From Lachnospiraceae bacterium (GTDB lineage: Bacteria; Bacillota; Clostridia; Lachnospirales; Lachnospiraceae): a stretch of 64,000 nucleotides of DNA. Every line of letters begins with the position of its first letter. Position 1 is the first letter of the stretch. The position numbers were made by a program, and so were the translations under genes. The DNA lies in the NCBI GenBank assembly GCA_017938145.1, contig JAGBCB010000010.1:62001-126000 (forward strand), read 5' to 3'. The notes beneath the pieces were generated by a model, which saw only the letters and a list, made by a program, of their open reading frames with translations, was not told the origin of the DNA and did not search any database. Below are positions 54,741 through 64,000 of the stretch, piece by piece.

Positions 54741-55690
54741 TGAGAGCAGTATTTATGGGTACGCCGGAAATTGCGGCGACAGTGTTAAAAAGTGTATTGG
54801 CATCCCGTCATGAGGTAATTGCGGTGGTAACCCAGACCGATAAGCCAAAGGGCAGAGGTCACGAAATGGCATTCCCTCCGGTAAAGGAAGTTGCCTTAGA
54901 GGCTGGCATTCCTGTGCTTCAGCCACAGCGTGCAAGAGACGAGGCTTTTATTGAGGAACTGCGTGCTCTGAATCCGGATATCATTCTGGTGGCAGCCTAC
55001 GGAAAGCTTCTTCCGAAGGCAATTCTTGACATGCCAAAGTTCGGATGCATCAATGTACATGCCTCCCTGCTCCCGAAATACCGTGGTGCATCTCCAATCC
55101 AGTGGGCAGTGTTAAACGGCGATGAAAAGAGCGGTGTTACCATTATGCACATGGCAGAAACCATGGATACCGGTGATATTATTATGACAGAAGAAGTAGT
55201 TCTTGCGGCTGATGAAACTGCAGGAACCCTTCATGATAAGCTGGCAGAAATCGGCGGACCGTTATTGGTGACCGCTATGGATGCCCTGGAAAACGGAAGA
55301 GCACCAAGAATCCGACAGAACGAAGAAGAAGCTACACATGTTAAGATGCTTGATAAAACAATGGGTGATATCGATTTTACCAAGTCCGCCTTGCAGCTGG
55401 AGAGATGGATTCGTGGATTAAATCCCTGGCCGACTGCGTATACTAAGCTGGACGGCAAAATGTGTAAGCTTTGGAGGGCAGAAGTGATTTCTGCGGAAGA
55501 CCTGAGCAAAGAAGAAAAAAACAATACACCGGGAACTGTTTTTACAGTAAATAAAGACAGTTTTGATGTTCTCACAGGGGAAGGCGCCCTTCGTGTGAAG
55601 GAGCTTCAGCTGGAAGGAAAACGTAAGATGACGGCAGAAGAGTTTTTGCGCGGCTTTAAACTGGAAGCAGGAACCGTACTGGGAAGATAA
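54740..55690 (+). CDS. fmt: Methionyl-tRNA formyltransferase
   Basis: The 316-residue enzyme has the H-A-S-L-L-P-K-Y-R-G motif (near residue 109) and the C-terminal OB-like domain. It formylates initiator Met-tRNA. It shares the def stop/start overlap, as in most Firmicutes. Confidence 0.97.
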   Translation: MRAVFMGTPEIAATVLKSVLASRHEVIAVVTQTDKPKGRGHEMAFPPVKEVALEAGIPVLQPQRARDEAFIEELRALNPDIILVAAYGKLLPKAILDMPKFGCINVHASLLPKYRGASPIQWAVLNGDEKSGVTIMHMAETMDTGDIIMTEEVVLAADETAGTLHDKLAEIGGPLLVTAMDALENGRAPRIRQNEEEATHVKMLDKTMGDIDFTKSALQLERWIRGLNPWPTAYTKLDGKMCKLWRAEVISAEDLSKEEKNNTPGTVFTVNKDSFDVLTGEGALRVKELQLEGKRKMTAEEFLRGFKLEAGTVLGR

Positions 55691-55731
55691 TTCTGCTTCT
55701 TTGATTTGTCTGAATACAAGGAGGCTTGCAT

Positions 55732-56433
55732 ATGCCATTTTTCTATGGTTTTGATTCTACTTACTTTTTGGTACTGATTGGTGTGATTCTCTCTTTATGG
55801 GCATCTGCCAGAGTAAAAAGCACTTATGCAAAATATTCCGGAGAGCGAAGCCTTTCCGGTATGACCGGAGCGCAGGCTGCTCAGAGAATTTTGTCCATGG
55901 CAGGCATATATGATGTAACAGTGCAGCATGTGGCCGGTAATCTTACCGACCATTATGACCCTAGAAATAAAACGTTAAATCTATCCGATGCGGTTTATTC
56001 CAATGCTTCTGTGGCTGCGGTAGGAGTTGCAGCCCATGAGTGCGGACATGCCATCCAGCACGACAGAGGTTATGCAGCGCTTAAATTTCGCTCGGCACTG
56101 GCACCGGTAGCAAGTATCGGTGCAAATATATCCTGGCCTCTTATTTTGGTGGGATTATTGTTTGGTGGAAGCGGTACACTGATCCGGCTGGGAATCATAA
56201 TGTTTTCCCTGGCGGTGGCTTTTCAATTGGTAACCCTTCCGGTGGAATTTAATGCGTCTAAGCGGGCAATGACAATGTTGGAAGAAACCGGTGTGCTTTA
56301 CGCGGACGAGCTTCCAAAAACAAGAAAGGTGTTAAATGCGGCAGCACTTACTTATGTTGCAGCGGCGGCATCTTCCATATTACAGTTGCTTCGTCTGGTG
56401 TTGTTATTTGGTGGTAACCGGAGAAGAGATTAG
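55732..56433 (+). CDS. Membrane zinc metallopeptidase (YugP-like)
   Basis: The 233-residue protein has an N-terminal membrane segment, the zinc motif H-E-C-G-H (near residue 103) and further membrane segments. It belongs to the zinc_peptidase_2 family (YugP in Bacillus), of unknown substrate. It sits between fmt and rsmB, a common Clostridia variation of the conserved block. The ATG at 55732 is preferred over a TTG two codons upstream because of the AAGGAGG spacing. Confidence 0.85.
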   Translation: MPFFYGFDSTYFLVLIGVILSLWASARVKSTYAKYSGERSLSGMTGAQAAQRILSMAGIYDVTVQHVAGNLTDHYDPRNKTLNLSDAVYSNASVAAVGVAAHECGHAIQHDRGYAALKFRSALAPVASIGANISWPLILVGLLFGGSGTLIRLGIIMFSLAVAFQLVTLPVEFNASKRAMTMLEETGVLYADELPKTRKVLNAAALTYVAAAASSILQLLRLVLLFGGNRRRD

Positions 56434-56453
56434 AAAAGGAATAACATATTCAT

Positions 56454-57818
56454 ATGAAAAATACAAGAGAAACTGCATTTCAGGTAATCTATAAGGTGTT
56501 AGAAGAAGACGAACATTCCCATGTGGTACTCCGACAGGCTCTTTTACAGGAAAAGGACGCGGAAAAAAGAGACCGTGCTTTTGTAACAAGGCTTGTGGAA
56601 GGAACCTTGGAGCGTCTGCTTACCTTGGATTACGTACTGAATCAGATTTCCAAAACACCGGTTAAAAAGATGAAACCGGTAATCCGCACCGTACTCAGGA
56701 TGTCGGTATATCAGATGCTGTTTATGGACAGTGTACCGGATTCTGCCGTATGCAATGAGGCGGTAAAGCTGGTAAAGGCAAAAGGGCTCCAGGGATTGTC
56801 GGGTTTTGTGAACGGCGTCCTTCGAAATGTGGCAAGAAGTAAAGAAATTTGTCTTTCCGAAGATAATTTGCCGGATAAAAAGAAAGATACTGTAAAATAT
56901 CTTAGTGTCCGCTATTCTTTGCCGGAGTGGCTGTGTGCCTATTTTGTAAAAGAATACGGCATGGAACAGTCTGAAAAAATTGCGGAAGGCTCCCTTAGAA
57001 ATCCAAAGACAACCATCCGCTGCAATACAAGTAAAATTGCAAAAGAAGAACTGAAAAAACGATTGACGGCACAGGAATTTTTGGTAGAAGAGGGTGTATA
57101 TGCGAAGGATGCTCTTTATTTGTCCGGTTATGATGCGTTAGAAAAAATCCCGGAATTTAAAGAAGGATTATTTCAAATACAGGATGAAAGTTCCATGCTG
57201 GTAGCTGAACTTGCGGGGCTAAAAAAAGACGATATGGTTTTAGATGTGTGTTCTGCCCCCGGCGGAAAGGCAATTCATGCGGCTAACATATTAGCAGTTC
57301 TCGGTGGCGGCAAAGTAATTGCCAGAGACCTTACCGAAAAGAAAACTGCTTTAATTAAAGAAAATACAGACCGTCTTCAGGTAAACAATATAACCGTTCA
57401 GGTATCCGATGCCACGGTTTTAGATGAGAGCATGATAGAAATGGCTGATGTTGTCATTGCGGATTTACCATGCTCCGGTATCGGAATTATGGCGAAAAAG
57501 CCGGAAATCCGGTATCGCATGTCAGCAGAAAACCAAAGGGAACTGGTGAAACTTCAAAAAGAAATGCTTGCTGTGGTACACCGGTATGTAAAACCGGGTG
57601 GTATTTTAATGTATAGTACTTGTACTGTAAACAAAGAAGAAAATGAGGAACAGGCAAGAGAAATCTGTCAAAAGTACGGATTTGTGCCGGCCCTGGATGA
57701 GGTAGAGCTTCCGGCGGCATTAAAAGCAGAGGTACAGGAAAACGGATGGTTGCAGCTTTTGCCCGGCATTCACGAATGCGATGGCTTTTTCATTTCACGA
57801 CTTAAGAAAACAAAGTAA
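56454..57818 (+). CDS. rsmB: 16S rRNA m5C967 methyltransferase RsmB
   Basis: The 454-residue protein has an N-terminal NusB-like RNA-binding domain (about residues 1-140) and a C-terminal methyltransferase with D-L-P-C-S-G and Y-S-T-C-T-V catalytic Cys motifs. It methylates cytosine 967 (E. coli numbering) of 16S rRNA. The start follows AAAAGGAATAAC. Confidence 0.95.
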   Translation: MKNTRETAFQVIYKVLEEDEHSHVVLRQALLQEKDAEKRDRAFVTRLVEGTLERLLTLDYVLNQISKTPVKKMKPVIRTVLRMSVYQMLFMDSVPDSAVCNEAVKLVKAKGLQGLSGFVNGVLRNVARSKEICLSEDNLPDKKKDTVKYLSVRYSLPEWLCAYFVKEYGMEQSEKIAEGSLRNPKTTIRCNTSKIAKEELKKRLTAQEFLVEEGVYAKDALYLSGYDALEKIPEFKEGLFQIQDESSMLVAELAGLKKDDMVLDVCSAPGGKAIHAANILAVLGGGKVIARDLTEKKTALIKENTDRLQVNNITVQVSDATVLDESMIEMADVVIADLPCSGIGIMAKKPEIRYRMSAENQRELVKLQKEMLAVVHRYVKPGGILMYSTCTVNKEENEEQAREICQKYGFVPALDEVELPAALKAEVQENGWLQLLPGIHECDGFFISRLKKTK

Positions 57819-57829
57819 TAGGACGATAT

Positions 57830-58888
57830 ATGACAGAAAGAATTGATATTAAATCCAAAACAATTGAAGAATTAAAAGAACTTTTGATACAATGGGGCGA
57901 AAAGCCATTCCGTGCAAGTCAGGTTTTTGGCTGGCTTCATGAAAAGAGAGTTTCTTCCTTTGAAGAAATGACCAATGTATCTAAAATTTTACGTGAGAAG
58001 ATGGCAGAGGACTGCAAACTGGTTTCCGTAACAGAAATAGACCGTCTGGAATCCGTGGACGGCACCAAAAAGTTTTTGTTTGAGCTTGCCGACGGACAAG
58101 CCATTGAAAGTGTACTCATGAAGTATCATCACGGAAACTCCGTTTGTATTTCATCCCAGGCAGGATGCCGTATGGGCTGTAAATTCTGTGCATCTACCCT
58201 GGGCGGTTTAATCCGCAATCTTACCGCTTCCGAAATGCTGGAGCAGATTTATGCTATTGAACGGATTACCGGAGAAACGGTTTCCAATGTGGTGGTTATG
58301 GGCACCGGAGAACCTATGGACAATTATGATAACTTTGTCCGCTTTGTCCGTATTCTTTCCGCAAAGGAAGGAAAAAATATCAGTGTTAGAAATATTACGG
58401 TATCTACCTGCGGTATTGTGGAGGGAATTAAACGGCTGGCGGAAGAAAACCTGCCGCTTACCCTGGCGTTATCCCTGCATGCGCCGAATGATGAAATCAG
58501 AAAGCAACTGATGCCGGTGGCATATAAATATAAGTTAGAGGATGTTTTGGCAGCATGCGATGAGTATTACGAAAAAACTTCCAGAAGAATTACCTTTGAA
58601 TACAGCCTTGTGGCCGGGGTCAATGATTCTGCGGAATGTGCGAAAGAACTTTCTTCCAGACTTCGTGGAAAAAACTGCCATGTAAATCTGATTCCCGTAA
58701 ATCCGATTAAGGAGCGGGATTATAAGAAGTCAAGGGATGCGGCAATCCAAAATTTCAAAAATATACTTGAAAAAAATCGAATAAACTGTACAATAAGAAG
58801 AGAGATGGGCTCAGACATCAATGCGGCCTGCGGTCAGTTACGCCGCAGCCATACAACAAAGGAGAATCAGGTCAGAGAGGAGGAGTAG
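57830..58888 (+). CDS. rlmN: 23S rRNA m2A2503 methyltransferase RlmN
   Basis: The 352-residue radical SAM enzyme has the C-R-M-G-C-K-F-C motif (near residue 109) and the C-terminal catalytic Cys in N-A-A-C-G-Q-L. It methylates adenine 2503 of 23S rRNA and the same position class in some tRNAs. It starts 11 bases after rsmB. Confidence 0.97.
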   Translation: MTERIDIKSKTIEELKELLIQWGEKPFRASQVFGWLHEKRVSSFEEMTNVSKILREKMAEDCKLVSVTEIDRLESVDGTKKFLFELADGQAIESVLMKYHHGNSVCISSQAGCRMGCKFCASTLGGLIRNLTASEMLEQIYAIERITGETVSNVVVMGTGEPMDNYDNFVRFVRILSAKEGKNISVRNITVSTCGIVEGIKRLAEENLPLTLALSLHAPNDEIRKQLMPVAYKYKLEDVLAACDEYYEKTSRRITFEYSLVAGVNDSAECAKELSSRLRGKNCHVNLIPVNPIKERDYKKSRDAAIQNFKNILEKNRINCTIRREMGSDINAACGQLRRSHTTKENQVREEE

Positions 58889-58890
58889 CC

Positions 58891-59619
58891 TTGGAGTCAT
58901 ATGCAATTACAGACATTGGCAGTCGCCGTGAAGTAAATCAGGACTATGTCTATTGTAATGATGATACTGTTGGGTTATTGCCGAATCTTTACATAGTGGC
59001 AGACGGCATGGGCGGACATAAAGCCGGAGACTTTGCCTCCAGGTATAGTGTCAATGAGTTCGAAAAAGAACTTAAAGAGCAAAATGCCAGAACCATTATC
59101 GGTTCCATGGAAGGTGCAGTTAGACTGGTAAATGAGCGCTTATTAAAAGAAGCGGCATCCGAACCGGATTACGAGGGCATGGGTACCACATTTGTTGCAG
59201 CCTGTATTGACGAAAGCAATCTCTATGTTTTAAATATTGGTGACAGCCGGTTGTATCTTATCAATGAAAGAGGAACTATCCGGCAGATTACCCAGGACCA
59301 TTCCCTGGTAGAAGAAAAAATTCTCCGTGGCGAAATTGAACGGAAGGATGCAAAAAACCATCCGGAAAAAAACGTAATTACCAGAGCCTTAGGGGCGTCG
59401 GAGCAGGTGCTTCCTGATTTCTTTGAAGTGGAACTTTCCGCCGGAGATTATGTGCTTCTTTGTTCTGATGGATTAACCAATATGGTGGAGGATACAGTTT
59501 TAAAAGAAATGGTTTTAAATCCGGAGAATTCATTAAAAGAAAAAGCAGAAGGCTTAGTTGAACTGGCAAATAAAAACGGGGGAAGAGATAATATTTCTCT
59601 TATCCTTGTTCATATATAG
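58891..59619 (+). CDS. prpC: PP2C protein phosphatase PrpC/Stp
   Basis: The 242-residue phosphatase has the metal-binding D-G-M-G-G-H (near residue 35) and C-terminal G-G-R-D-N-I motif. It reverses phosphorylation by the neighbouring PASTA kinase. The start is TTG at 58891 behind GAGGAGGAG, two bases after rlmN. Confidence 0.95.
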   Translation: MESYAITDIGSRREVNQDYVYCNDDTVGLLPNLYIVADGMGGHKAGDFASRYSVNEFEKELKEQNARTIIGSMEGAVRLVNERLLKEAASEPDYEGMGTTFVAACIDESNLYVLNIGDSRLYLINERGTIRQITQDHSLVEEKILRGEIERKDAKNHPEKNVITRALGASEQVLPDFFEVELSAGDYVLLCSDGLTNMVEDTVLKEMVLNPENSLKEKAEGLVELANKNGGRDNISLILVHI

Positions 59620-59659
59620 ATAATATTTTAGAAAATCACATACACAGATGGAGGTCAAT

Positions 59660-62038
59660 ATGGTTAAACCCGGTATGTATATCAGTGATGATAGATATGA
59701 AATAATTGAAAAAATCGGTTCCGGCGGTATGGCGGATGTATATAAAGCAAAATGCCATCGCCTTAACCGGTATGTTGCAATTAAGATTTTAAAGCAGGAG
59801 TATTCCGGTGATAAAAACTTTATTACCAAGTTCCGCGGAGAGGCGCAGTCTGCAGCAGGATTGTCCCATCCAAACATTGTAAGCGTATACGATGTCGGTG
59901 AAGATAACGGTCTTCACTACATTGTTATGGAACTGGTAGAAGGAATTACATTAAAGAAGTTTATCGAAAAGAAAGGCCGTCTCGCCATTAAAGAAGCTGT
60001 GGGCATTGCTATCCAGATTGCCCAGGGCTTGGAAGCTGCGCACAATAATCATATTATTCATAGGGATATTAAGCCTCAGAACATTATGATTTCCAGAGAA
60101 GGTAAGGTAAAGGTTGCCGATTTCGGTATTGCCAAGGCGGTTTCTGCAAATACATATACGCAGAACGCCATCGGTTCCGTACACTATCTGTCTCCGGAAC
60201 AGGCAAGAGGCGGTTACTGTGACGAAAAGAGTGATATTTATTCTCTTGGTGTAACCTTATATGAAATGTTAAGCGGAACTCTGCCTTTTGCAGGCGACAA
60301 TACCGTTTCTGTGGCATTACTCCATATTCAGAGTGAGCCTCAGCCACTTAGGGAACTGGTTCCGGGTGTACAGTACAGTCTTGACCGTATTGTTCAGAAG
60401 TGTATGCAGAAGCGTCCGGAAAATCGCTATTTATCTGCATCTGAGTTAATCGTAGACTTAAAGCGTTCCATTACTAATCCGGAAGGTGATTTCGTTAAGC
60501 TTCCGGTAAATGGCTATGTGCCGGATAACCCTACCAAGATGTTTACCGAAAATGAGGTAGAAGTAATCCGTACATCCGCTGCAAAGTCTCCGGTAACCCG
60601 TTACGACAGCCGGAATAAAAATAAGAATACCGTATTAAAGGAAGAAGAGGAAGAATTAGACAGCATTAATTCCGGTTGGGAAAAGGCTGTAATTATCGGT
60701 AGTATTATTACTGCATTGATTCTTACCATGGGTATTTTTTATCTTATGTTTAGATTCTTCGGTATTGCGGATTTATTTAACCAGGAGCCGACACCGCCTC
60801 CAACTCCGACGATAGAAGCAACCCCGGTACCAACCGAATCACCGACACCAACTCCAATCGGTACAACCAAAATGCCGAATTTAAACGGATATACCTTTGA
60901 AGATGCAGAAAAATTATTAAAGTTAAAATCCCCTGCATTTACCGTAATTTTGGAAGGCGAAGAATTCAGTGAAAAGCCAAAGGGTACCATTATTGAACAG
61001 TATCCGTTGCCGGATGTAGATGTTTTAATGGATACAACCATCCGCCTTACCATCAGTGCCGGTATGGAGCCGCTTAAGATGGAAAATCTGGCAGACATGA
61101 GCCAGGAATATGCAACCCAGTATTTAATTGCTAAGGGCTTTGAAGTTGTGCCTGCTTATGAAACCAGTGATATTTATGCGCTTGGTCAGGTAACACGTAC
61201 GGTGCCTGCTTTTGGAGAAACCGTATATGAAGGCGACTTAATTACTATTTATGTCAGCACAGGTAAGAATCCTGTTTATGTTCAGATGAAGAATCTGATA
61301 GGTAAAACAGTAGAGGAAGCAAAAGCACTTCTGGAAGCAGATGGACTGGAACTTGGTGCAATTACACCGGAAAGTTCCGATGTCTTTGCCGAAGGATATA
61401 TTATCCGTCAGGATGTAGAAGTAGACAAGGACGTTCTTTCCGGTACCAGTGTTAATGTAGTAGTGAGCCGTGGTGCTGCTGTTGATCCTGTACCAACACC
61501 TACGGATGTCCCTGTGGTTAATCCGGATCCGACAACAGAACCGGGTGCTACGGAAACTCCTGCTCCTACAGAAACAGTAGAGCCTACAACTGCGCCGGAT
61601 GCTTCGGTAACACCGGAACCAACACCGGGTGAAGCTACTCCGCCTGCAACACCGACACCAAGTCCGGAACCAACGCCTAGTCCGTCTCCAACACCAAGTC
61701 CGACACCAACACCTTCTCCAACTCCGGAAGCAGTAGTGTATTATCAGTTGGAACTGCTTACTGCAGAAGATGAAAAGCCGATTGCAGAGGGTGAAACAGC
61801 AGAATATTATATTGAAATCGAACAGGGCATTCCTGGCGTAAGTGGTTATGCGATTTATCAGGTAGCTTCCGGCTATATCAGCGCGGCTGAATACCCTGTA
61901 GATGCGTTCAATTTCAAATTGTATAAATCCTTATATCCAAAGCTTGCAGAGGGCGATGCAATTGTTTATCTGTATGTAGGAGAAAATCTTGATTTGGTAA
62001 AAACATGGTTTATTAATCTACAGGAGTTTACAGAGTAG
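59660..62038 (+). CDS. prkC: PASTA-domain Ser/Thr kinase PrkC with an extra C-terminal domain
   Basis: The 792-residue protein has a cytosolic kinase domain (about residues 8-270; H-R-D-I-K-P-Q-N) and a membrane segment near 345-365. Outside are a Thr/Pro linker and three PASTA domains (about 402-612) that bind muropeptides. A second, longer Thr/Pro-rich linker (about 613-690) and a C-terminal domain of about 100 residues with no obvious family follow. The last part is unusual for PrkC, which commonly ends after the PASTA repeats. The ATG at 59660 (GGAGG 5 bases upstream) is used. It is followed by rsgA with a one-base overlap. Confidence 0.93.
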   Translation: MVKPGMYISDDRYEIIEKIGSGGMADVYKAKCHRLNRYVAIKILKQEYSGDKNFITKFRGEAQSAAGLSHPNIVSVYDVGEDNGLHYIVMELVEGITLKKFIEKKGRLAIKEAVGIAIQIAQGLEAAHNNHIIHRDIKPQNIMISREGKVKVADFGIAKAVSANTYTQNAIGSVHYLSPEQARGGYCDEKSDIYSLGVTLYEMLSGTLPFAGDNTVSVALLHIQSEPQPLRELVPGVQYSLDRIVQKCMQKRPENRYLSASELIVDLKRSITNPEGDFVKLPVNGYVPDNPTKMFTENEVEVIRTSAAKSPVTRYDSRNKNKNTVLKEEEEELDSINSGWEKAVIIGSIITALILTMGIFYLMFRFFGIADLFNQEPTPPPTPTIEATPVPTESPTPTPIGTTKMPNLNGYTFEDAEKLLKLKSPAFTVILEGEEFSEKPKGTIIEQYPLPDVDVLMDTTIRLTISAGMEPLKMENLADMSQEYATQYLIAKGFEVVPAYETSDIYALGQVTRTVPAFGETVYEGDLITIYVSTGKNPVYVQMKNLIGKTVEEAKALLEADGLELGAITPESSDVFAEGYIIRQDVEVDKDVLSGTSVNVVVSRGAAVDPVPTPTDVPVVNPDPTTEPGATETPAPTETVEPTTAPDASVTPEPTPGEATPPATPTPSPEPTPSPSPTPSPTPTPSPTPEAVVYYQLELLTAEDEKPIAEGETAEYYIEIEQGIPGVSGYAIYQVASGYISAAEYPVDAFNFKLYKSLYPKLAEGDAIVYLYVGENLDLVKTWFINLQEFTE

Positions 62039-62922
62039 TGACAGGAAAGATTATTAAAGGAATTGCGGGCTTTTATTATGTGCATACAGAAGGTTCCTCT
62101 GTTTATGAATGTAAGGCAAAGGGAATTTTCCGTAATCAGAAAATAAAGCCTTTGGTAGGCGACAATGTAGAATTAGAAATTTTGGACGAAGAAAAAAAGC
62201 TGGCTTCTATTGTAGATATTCTGCCAAGAAAAAGCCAGCTGATTCGTCCTGCTGTTGCAAATGCAGATCAGGCGTTGGTAGTGTTTGCCACAAAGGATCC
62301 GGAACCGAACCGGAATTTATTAGACCGGTTTCTGATTTTAATGGCAAAACAGAAGCTTCCTGTAATAATTTGTTTCAATAAAACAGATTTAATTTCAGAA
62401 GAAGAATGTAAAAAGTTTGAAAACGGATATCGTAACTCCGGTTATGAAATCCGCTTTCTTTCTGCAAAAGAAAAACAGGGTGCCAAAGAAATCAAGTCTT
62501 TGTTAGACCATAAAACCACAGTCCTTGCCGGGCCGTCCGGAGTAGGAAAATCCACGCTGGTTAATTTGTTGCAGGCCGGAGTGATTATGGAAACCGGAGC
62601 AGTCAGTGAAAAAATCCGTAGAGGAAAGCATACCACCAGACATTCCGAATTTATCTGGATTAATGATGACACTTATATTTTGGACACACCGGGATTCAGC
62701 TCATTGGAATTGGAAGACATAGATGCGGATGAGTTAAAGGAATTTTTTCCGGAATTTCATCCCTTTGAAGGAAAGTGCCGGTTCAGAGGCTGCATCCACG
62801 AAAATGAGCCGGAATGTGCCGTAAAACAGGCATTGCAGGACGGTTTCATTGCAAAGGGACGTTATAACAGCTATTTACAGTTATATAAAAATCTAAAAGA
62901 AAAAGAAAAATTCCGGTATTAG
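62038..62922 (+). CDS. rsgA: Ribosome small-subunit GTPase RsgA
   Basis: The 294-residue GTPase has an N-terminal OB fold, circularly permuted GTPase motifs (N-K-T-D near 118, G-P-S-G-V-G-K-S near 165) and a C-terminal zinc motif with C-R-F-R-G-C-I-H near 245. It matures the 30S subunit. The start is GTG and overlaps the prkC stop by one base. Confidence 0.96.
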   Translation: MTGKIIKGIAGFYYVHTEGSSVYECKAKGIFRNQKIKPLVGDNVELEILDEEKKLASIVDILPRKSQLIRPAVANADQALVVFATKDPEPNRNLLDRFLILMAKQKLPVIICFNKTDLISEEECKKFENGYRNSGYEIRFLSAKEKQGAKEIKSLLDHKTTVLAGPSGVGKSTLVNLLQAGVIMETGAVSEKIRRGKHTTRHSEFIWINDDTYILDTPGFSSLELEDIDADELKEFFPEFHPFEGKCRFRGCIHENEPECAVKQALQDGFIAKGRYNSYLQLYKNLKEKEKFRY

Positions 62923-62943
62923 TCCGGGACGGGAGACACAATT

Positions 62944-63612
62944 ATGTTTCATTTATCACCATCTATCCTTGCGGCAGATTTTACAAAGCTGGGAGCACAA
63001 ATAAAAGAAGTGGAAAACGCCGGTGGCGACTGGCTTCATATTGATGTCATGGACGGACTCTTTGTACCGAGCATTTCTTTTGGTATGCCGGTAATTGAAA
63101 GTATCCGACCGGCTTCCAAGTTGTTTTTTGACGTGCACCTGATGGTGGTGGAACCAATCCGATATATTGATGAATTTAAGCGGGTGGGCGCTGATTTAAT
63201 TACTATTCATGCAGAAGCTTGTGAAGATATCGCTGCAACCATAAATAAAATCCGGGAAGCAGGATGCAAGGTAGGATTATCTATCAGTCCGGATACCGAT
63301 GTGTCTGTGGTGGAACCATGGATTGAATCGGTAGATATGATTTTACTTATGTCGGTACATCCCGGCTTTGGCGGACAGAAATTCATCCCGGAAACCATGG
63401 ACAAAATCCGTGCGGTGCGTCGAATGATAAATGAAAAGAATCCGCTTTGTAATTTAGAAGTAGATGGCGGAATTCATCTTGGAAATGTGGAAGAAGTAAC
63501 AGAAGCCGGTGTAAATGTGGTTGTTGCGGGCACAGCGGTGTTCCGTGGCAATATTGCCGATAATATGGCGGCATTTTACGAAAAGTGCAAAAAGGATGTA
63601 TGCCATGAGTAA
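62944..63612 (+). CDS. rpe: Ribulose-phosphate 3-epimerase
   Basis: The 222-residue beta-barrel enzyme has the H-I-D-V-M-D-G motif (near residue 34) and the G-F-G-G-Q region. It interconverts ribulose-5-phosphate and xylulose-5-phosphate. It lies in the usual place between rsgA and thiN; the end overlaps thiN by 8 bases. Confidence 0.97.
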   Translation: MFHLSPSILAADFTKLGAQIKEVENAGGDWLHIDVMDGLFVPSISFGMPVIESIRPASKLFFDVHLMVVEPIRYIDEFKRVGADLITIHAEACEDIAATINKIREAGCKVGLSISPDTDVSVVEPWIESVDMILLMSVHPGFGGQKFIPETMDKIRAVRRMINEKNPLCNLEVDGGIHLGNVEEVTEAGVNVVVAGTAVFRGNIADNMAAFYEKCKKDVCHE

Positions 63613-64000
63613 AAAAGCATGTATTATTACCGGAGGAGATGTTTCCGAACAATTTCTTTCCGCGTATTTAGAAAAGCATCCGTCGGAGCTTCGTATTGTG
63701 GTAGATGGTGCTTTGGAAATCACCCATGGTCTGGGAGTAAAACCGGACTATATTGTGGGCGATTTTGATACGGTGAATCAGGAACTGTTGGAGTATTACG
63801 ACAAAGATATTATTTTGCGTCATCCGCCGGAAAAAGACCAGACGGATACAGAACTGGCAATAGAAACAGCGCTAAATTCCGGTTGCGACAGTTTGGTATT
63901 CTTTGGGGCTACCGGTTCCAGACTGGATCACAGTCTGGGCAACATTTTTTTGCTGGAATATTTATTGAAACAGGGTATCAAAGCAGAAATTCTGAATGAA
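63605..64000 (+). CDS. thiN: Thiamine diphosphokinase (3' partial)
   Basis: The first 132 residues are visible before the window ends. They contain the G-D-F-D-T motif (near residue 52) and Q-T-D-T-E-L-A (near 80) typical of the family. It converts thiamine to thiamine diphosphate. The start overlaps the rpe stop. This closes the conserved priA-to-thiN block. Confidence 0.93.
   Translation, partial: MSKKACIITGGDVSEQFLSAYLEKHPSELRIVVDGALEITHGLGVKPDYIVGDFDTVNQELLEYYDKDIILRHPPEKDQTDTELAIETALNSGCDSLVFFGATGSRLDHSLGNIFLLEYLLKQGIKAEILNE

Noticed and set aside
61490-61735. Short repeated units that might suggest a CRISPR array
   Set aside because: They encode the Thr/Pro/Ser linker of the PASTA kinase, are in frame, vary in sequence and have no unique spacers.

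Overview
The window looks like a chromosomal piece of a Gram-positive anaerobe of the Clostridia, most likely a gut Lachnospiraceae (Roseburia/Eubacterium/Butyrivibrio-like). This is inferred from gene content, not from a marker-gene comparison. Supporting signs are moderately low GC, strong AGGAGG ribosome sites, spo0A, a MurE with the meso-DAP DNPR motif, a T-box leader, glgC/glgD as a pair, a sensory [FeFe]-hydrogenase cluster, YesM/YesN-type two-component genes and proteins with Thr/Pro (TPTPTP) linkers. There is no rRNA, tRNA, CRISPR array or intact mobile element.

Layout. 1-4.7 kb: the end of a heparinase II/III-like gene, then a moxR-DUF58-membrane protein operon. 4.7-6.9 kb: a T-box leader, probably phenylalanine-specific, controlling a phenylacetate-CoA ligase and a tandem-ACT protein. 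7-9.3 kb (minus): glgC-glgD for ADP-glucose synthesis; glgA lies separately at 47.5 kb. 9.5-13.5 kb: an ECF sigma factor overlapping a membrane-anchored serpin whose N-terminus resembles the anti-sigma partner usual for this sigma family. A good ECF-type promoter follows, then four small membrane or lipoprotein genes and a frameshifted mini-gene. 13.5-23.6 kb: an accessory, stress or resistance-like stretch with two XRE regulators, a TetR regulator with a palindromic operator, a Cys-rich KTR protein, an HD-GYP remnant, a chemoreceptor, GNAT, DUF3795, two PNPOx-like proteins, a DinB-like protein, an MFS exporter and an AraC regulator.

23.7-28.6 kb: two thioredoxin-like [2Fe-2S] proteins, a PAS-containing sensory [FeFe] hydrogenase, a SpoIIE/PP2C phosphatase and a second [FeFe] hydrogenase. 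28.7-37.1 kb: a GH5 cellulase-like lipoprotein, a YesM/YesN two-component pair on the minus strand and two solute-binding lipoproteins without permease genes. 37.2-43.5 kb: a small membrane protein with an OmpR/HAMP-kinase pair, a Thr/Pro-linker lipoprotein, CheV and a zinc-ribbon membrane protein. 43.5-52 kb: hisH, hisF, ung, a radical SAM protein, spo0A, glgA, murE and murF. 52-64 kb: the classic Firmicutes block priA-def-fmt-(zinc peptidase)-rsmB-rlmN-prpC-prkC-rsgA-rpe-thiN, cut by the window end.

The most novel-looking item is the sigma factor/serpin pair. Its architecture suggests a protease-sensing envelope signalling system in which a serpin is the outside domain of an anti-sigma-like protein, with a small-protein target operon behind an ECF promoter (TGAAAC-N16-CGTC). 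This is inference from architecture and motif matches.
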